A DNA stretch of 26,366 bases from Prevotella sp. UBA6994 (GTDB lineage Bacteria; Bacteroidota; Bacteroidia; Bacteroidales; Bacteroidaceae), in contig DJXW01000010.1 of the NCBI GenBank assembly GCA_002449845.1, positions 508 to 26,873 on the forward strand, in the 5' to 3' direction. Below the pieces are notes generated by a model. The model did not search any database and had not been told where the DNA came from. It saw only the letters and a program-made list of their open reading frames with translations. Positions 23,873 to 26,366 of the stretch are shown here, one piece after another; position 1 is the first letter of the stretch, and each line of letters begins with the position of its first letter. The position numbers and the translations under genes were made by a program.

Positions 23873-24664
23873 ATGAAACAAGGATTTTTATTGGCAATGC
23901 TGATCACTTGCATGGCAATTCAAGCCCAAGAATTAAGCTACAGAAAATTTCTCTCCGAAGGGAAATGCTGGTATCAACATGCAGTTTATCATTATGGGAA
24001 AGCCTCTGAGTACATAGATATTGAAAAGGATATTTACTATTCCTACCTGTTAAAAGGAGATACGCTCATCGACGACATGGATTGCAAGAAGATGTATTTA
24101 TGTTCAGAAGACACGACATATCATTGTGCCATGTATGAGGTTGACAGGAAGGTGATGTACATCCCCAAAGGCGAGCAAGAAGCTAAGGTTTTATACGATT
24201 TCCAAGAAAATCCACAGACATTATGGGAGTTCGGGATGGAGTGGCCTAAATTGTTGTTAATGACAACGGATACGATTTCTGTAGATGACAATCATTTCAG
24301 GCGAATGAGATTCTCTAACGAAGAATTCTATGAAGAGTTTCCTGAAGATATTGTCAGTAATTGGGTAGAGGGTATCGGTTGTGCCGGGGACATTTTTAAA
24401 GATGTTTTATATACCATTAAATTAGCTCACATATCTGATGAATGGGAATATACATGGACAGACTTGGATTCCTGCTATGAGGATGGCAAGCGTATCTTCA
24501 CCAATGAGGATTTTTTCAAGGAGCCAGTGACAAGTAGCATAAGAATGTGGAATACTAAAGGAAAAGAAGAAAAAGTTATCTACGACCTGCAAGGCAGAAA
24601 GGTGACAATACCGCAGAAGAATAGGCTGTACATCAAGAACGGGAAGAAGTCCATCTATCGTTAA
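23873..24664 (+). CDS. Secreted protein with type IX-like sorting tail, paralogue A
   Basis: A 263-aa exported protein of unknown function. Signal peptide at residues 1-18 (MKQGFLLAMLITCMAIQA). The mature part begins with FLSEGKCWYQ and has the GDTLIDDMDCKKMYL, CAMYEVDRKVMYIP, VLYDF and WVEGIGCAGDIF segments shared with the gene at 24948. The C-terminal 27 residues (IYDLQGRKVTI...RLYIKNGKKSIYR) look like a type A sorting tail. It has a good promoter of its own. No enzyme motif is recognisable. Confidence 0.8.
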   Translation: MKQGFLLAMLITCMAIQAQELSYRKFLSEGKCWYQHAVYHYGKASEYIDIEKDIYYSYLLKGDTLIDDMDCKKMYLCSEDTTYHCAMYEVDRKVMYIPKGEQEAKVLYDFQENPQTLWEFGMEWPKLLLMTTDTISVDDNHFRRMRFSNEEFYEEFPEDIVSNWVEGIGCAGDIFKDVLYTIKLAHISDEWEYTWTDLDSCYEDGKRIFTNEDFFKEPVTSSIRMWNTKGKEEKVIYDLQGRKVTIPQKNRLYIKNGKKSIYR

Positions 24665-24793
24665 ATCTAAGTTGACTCTTCCAATCATTGCATCATTTCT
24701 ATGATTTTCTATCACAGAGGACAGAATAGAGTCGAATTTGTCCAAAACGAAAAATATTCCGCCAAAAGCGGTTATTCTACCAGATTATTTGCT

Positions 24794-24801
24794 TACTTTT
24801 G
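24794..24801 (+). promoter_or_regulatory. Possible -7 box for paralogue B
   Basis: TACTTTTG about 147 nt before the ATG at 24948; no -33 match at the right spacing. If used, the leader includes the hairpin at 24874-24898. Confidence 0.4.
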
Positions 24802-24873
24802 CCATTTCATTGATAATTTTGCTTGTCTTTATATGCAGCACTAAGGTAAGTGAAAAATCTGACATGACAAAAT

Positions 24874-24898
24874 CCTGGGCAACTTTTTGTTGCTCAGG
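24874..24898 (+). promoter_or_regulatory. Leader hairpin upstream of paralogue B
   Basis: CCTGGGCAAC (24874-24883) and GTTGCTCAGG (24889-24898) form a 10-bp stem with one G-T pair and a TTTTT loop. No T-run follows, so it is either a weak terminator of paralogue A or a leader structure of B. Confidence 0.45.
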
Positions 24899-24947
24899 TA
24901 CTTATAAAGAAAGTTAAACTAAAGTGCTGCGAAATTTAGGTATTTAT

Positions 24948-25685
24948 ATGAAAAGGTCTATTATTATTTTCAGCTGGGTATGTATGATGGTTTCACATGT
25001 GTTTTCCCAAAGTTCACATGGAATGTTTGTTTCCGAGGGGAAACAATGGCGTTATGAAATCATTTTCCCCTCAGTGAAGAAATACTCCTATGTGGTGCAT
25101 GGTGATACCGTCATTTCAAACCACCCGTGCAAGAAAGTGTACATGGATGGTGACAATTATTACGCTGCCATATATGAGAGTGATGGTATGGTTTTCCAAT
25201 TTCCTAACGGGAGCGGAAGTTCATCCATGCTATATGACTTTAACATAAAGGTGGGTGATTCCATCCACCGTGATAATGGGGGCGTTGTCATAGTAAGTTC
25301 CATCGACAGCGTATGGTGCGATGATGTTGAGCAGCCCGTTAGGGTGTACACCCTGAAATATGTAGGGGAAGATGGGGAAGAATATGGTCAAGGTCGATGG
25401 GCGGAAGGGGTAGGTGCGCTTGATAGCGACTTGTTCCAACCTCTTGGATTTCTCATGGTTGGCAAATACAGCCTATTCAACTACTGCACACAGGATGACG
25501 AGTATGTCTTTTATACATATAAAGACGGGTATGAGGAATACATGAGGATGTTGGGTGTCAACCACATGACCTTATATCCCCATCAAGAGGAAAGCACCAT
25601 CTACGACCTACAAGGGCACAGGATGACAACTCTTCAGAAGAACGGGCTGTACATCAAGAACGGGAAGAAGTTCGTTGGAAATTGA
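24948..25685 (+). CDS. Secreted protein with type IX-like sorting tail, paralogue B
   Basis: A 245-aa exported protein. The ATG at 24948 is preferred over an upstream GTG (24924) because it gives a clean signal peptide (MKRSIIIFSWVCMMVSHVFS, cleaved before QSS). Shared with paralogue A: FVSEGKQWRYE, HGDTVISNHPCKKVYM, AAIYESDGMVFQFP, MLYDF, RWAEGVGALDSDLF. The tail IYDLQGHRMTT...LYIKNGKKFVGN is nearly the same as in A, while the middle has diverged strongly. The pair is a divergent tandem duplication. Unknown function. Confidence 0.8.
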   Translation: MKRSIIIFSWVCMMVSHVFSQSSHGMFVSEGKQWRYEIIFPSVKKYSYVVHGDTVISNHPCKKVYMDGDNYYAAIYESDGMVFQFPNGSGSSSMLYDFNIKVGDSIHRDNGGVVIVSSIDSVWCDDVEQPVRVYTLKYVGEDGEEYGQGRWAEGVGALDSDLFQPLGFLMVGKYSLFNYCTQDDEYVFYTYKDGYEEYMRMLGVNHMTLYPHQEESTIYDLQGHRMTTLQKNGLYIKNGKKFVGN

Positions 25686-25704
25686 AGATTGAAGATTGAG
25701 CGTT

Positions 25705-25757
25705 GACAATTCACAATTCACAATTCATAATTGACAATGCACAATTGATAATTCGTA
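25705..25757. repeat. AT-rich degenerate short repeats, right copy
   Basis: Reiterated ACAATTCACAATTCATAATT-type sequence, the inverted counterpart of 930-985. Confidence 0.65.
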
Positions 25758-25765
25758 TGGGTATC

Positions 25766-26022
25766 TGTCGTACCTTCTTTATTGATGCACGGCTCCTTTT
25801 TTACAGGGGTTTCGCTCTGCTACACCCCTGCCTGTGTTCTTAACGCCCCTATCGGGGCTCTGTGGGGTAAGCTCATATACTATCCTATTCATCATTCAAA
25901 AGTCTAAGGATTCAAGGATTCAAGGAATTTCGGTGCAAGCACCGATAAGTTAATCCTAAAATCCTTGAATCCTTAGACTACATTTGAACGGTACCAATTA
26001 GCTGGCAATGTACATGGTGAAA
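25766..26022. repeat. Right copy of the window-scale inverted repeat mosaic
   Basis: Reading its complement from right to left gives the same modules in the same order as 412-698: 54-bp unit, 77-bp cassette, TTTTGAATGATGAAT, a GGATAGTATA stretch, the CCCCACAGAGCCCCGAT unit, the AGGAGCCG end and GAAGGTACGACAG. The cassette inside (25902-25978) is the exception, since it keeps direct orientation. Confidence 0.8.
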
Positions 26023-26039
26023 TGTCACGCACAGAGAAT

Positions 26040-26246
26040 GACGCTGAAAGCGTCTCCGCTCGATAACCGAGGGTACGAGCGCAGCGAGCACCCCCGGATA
26101 GCGATATGCTCCACATCATCAGCACTCTGAAGGAGTGCTCCCATACGTGCATTGGGCGACTCCTTCAGAGTCGTTATATCCGTCCTCTGTCTATCCGTGG
26201 GTACTTGCGCACCCACGGTTACCGAGCGGAGACTGCGTTGCAGTCT
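26040..26246. repeat. Multi-hairpin intergenic element with competing stems
   Basis: GTCTCCGCTCGATAACCG (26052-26069) pairs with 26216-26233 (17 of 18). Hairpins within or beside this are GACGCT/AGCGTC (26040-26054), GCACTC/GAGTGC (26122-26138), CCGTGGGT/ACCCACGG (26195-26218) and AGACTGC/GCAGTCT (26230-26246). ACTCTGAAGGAGT (26124-26136) also pairs perfectly with 26159-26171. Several of these are mutually exclusive. No gene is seen from 25686 to the window end. Confidence 0.75.
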
Positions 26247-26366
26247 GATTTGTTGAGTGTGTATGTGCTGAGTGTGTAAATGTTGAGTGTTTAGCGTTTA
26301 GTGTTTAGTGATGAATAGCCGTGGCTGCTTGCTCCTCAATCACAAAAGCATATCTCTTGCTTCTTG

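Noticed and set aside
26025..26216. 63-codon minus-strand frame at the right end
   Set aside because: It falls wholly in the multi-hairpin element, with no support beyond being open.

Overview
The window looks like a chromosomal segment of a Bacteroidales bacterium, most likely Prevotella in the broad sense. The evidence is the promoter grammar (TAnnTTTG -7 boxes, several with a TTTG about 19-20 nt upstream), the BspA-type leucine-rich repeat protein, secreted proteins ending in type IX secretion-like C-terminal sorting domains, a GH27/sialate esterase pair with a membrane-spanning TPR regulator, and the repeat-rich intergenic DNA. No tRNA, rRNA, CRISPR array, transposase or phage gene was seen.

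Layout. 1-1560 has no credible gene: it is a mosaic of structured repeats (two inverted hairpin elements, a 54-bp tandem array, a 77-bp palindromic cassette, 79-bp GC-rich repeats, a ladder of small hairpins). 1610-5860 (+) is a tight housekeeping operon: DEAD-box RNA helicase, HAD phosphatase, ribF, CPBP membrane protease. 5908-7824 (+) encodes a secreted LRR protein with a C-terminal dockerin, followed by a 44-bp tandem repeat whose last unit is a terminator. 8148-10129 (-) is an accessory module: a secreted protein whose signal peptide is split by a one-base frameshift, and a 67-codon glycine-rich peptide gene with a strong Shine-Dalgarno. Near-identical terminator sequences flank this module. 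10726-11725 (-) is an ECF sigma factor and its putative anti-sigma partner, with a likely self-recognised promoter. 11799-17356 (-) is topA-aroK-speA-argB. 17502-19478 (-) is a sialate O-acetylesterase and a Nudix hydrolase. 19631-23037 (+) is a GH27 alpha-galactosidase followed by a TPR/transmembrane/HTH-like regulator. 23198-25685 (+) holds small secreted proteins: a DUF3244-like protein, a truncated remnant, and two divergent paralogues with sorting-domain tails. 25686-26366 is again repeats, several of them inverted copies of those at the left end.

How the parts work together. The left operon and topA-argB are core metabolism and RNA/DNA maintenance. The centre and right carry surface and secreted functions (LRR protein, glycan enzymes, sorting-domain proteins) with two local regulators (ECF sigma/anti-sigma and the TPR regulator). 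The most unusual signals are in the repeats: a hairpin pair with four compensatory base-pair changes, and a 77-bp cassette that keeps the same orientation at both ends of the window although its flanks are inverted. The frameshifted secreted gene with its small peptide partner, between duplicated terminators, is the best candidate for an undescribed gene module. All calls come from reading the sequence; no database search was possible.
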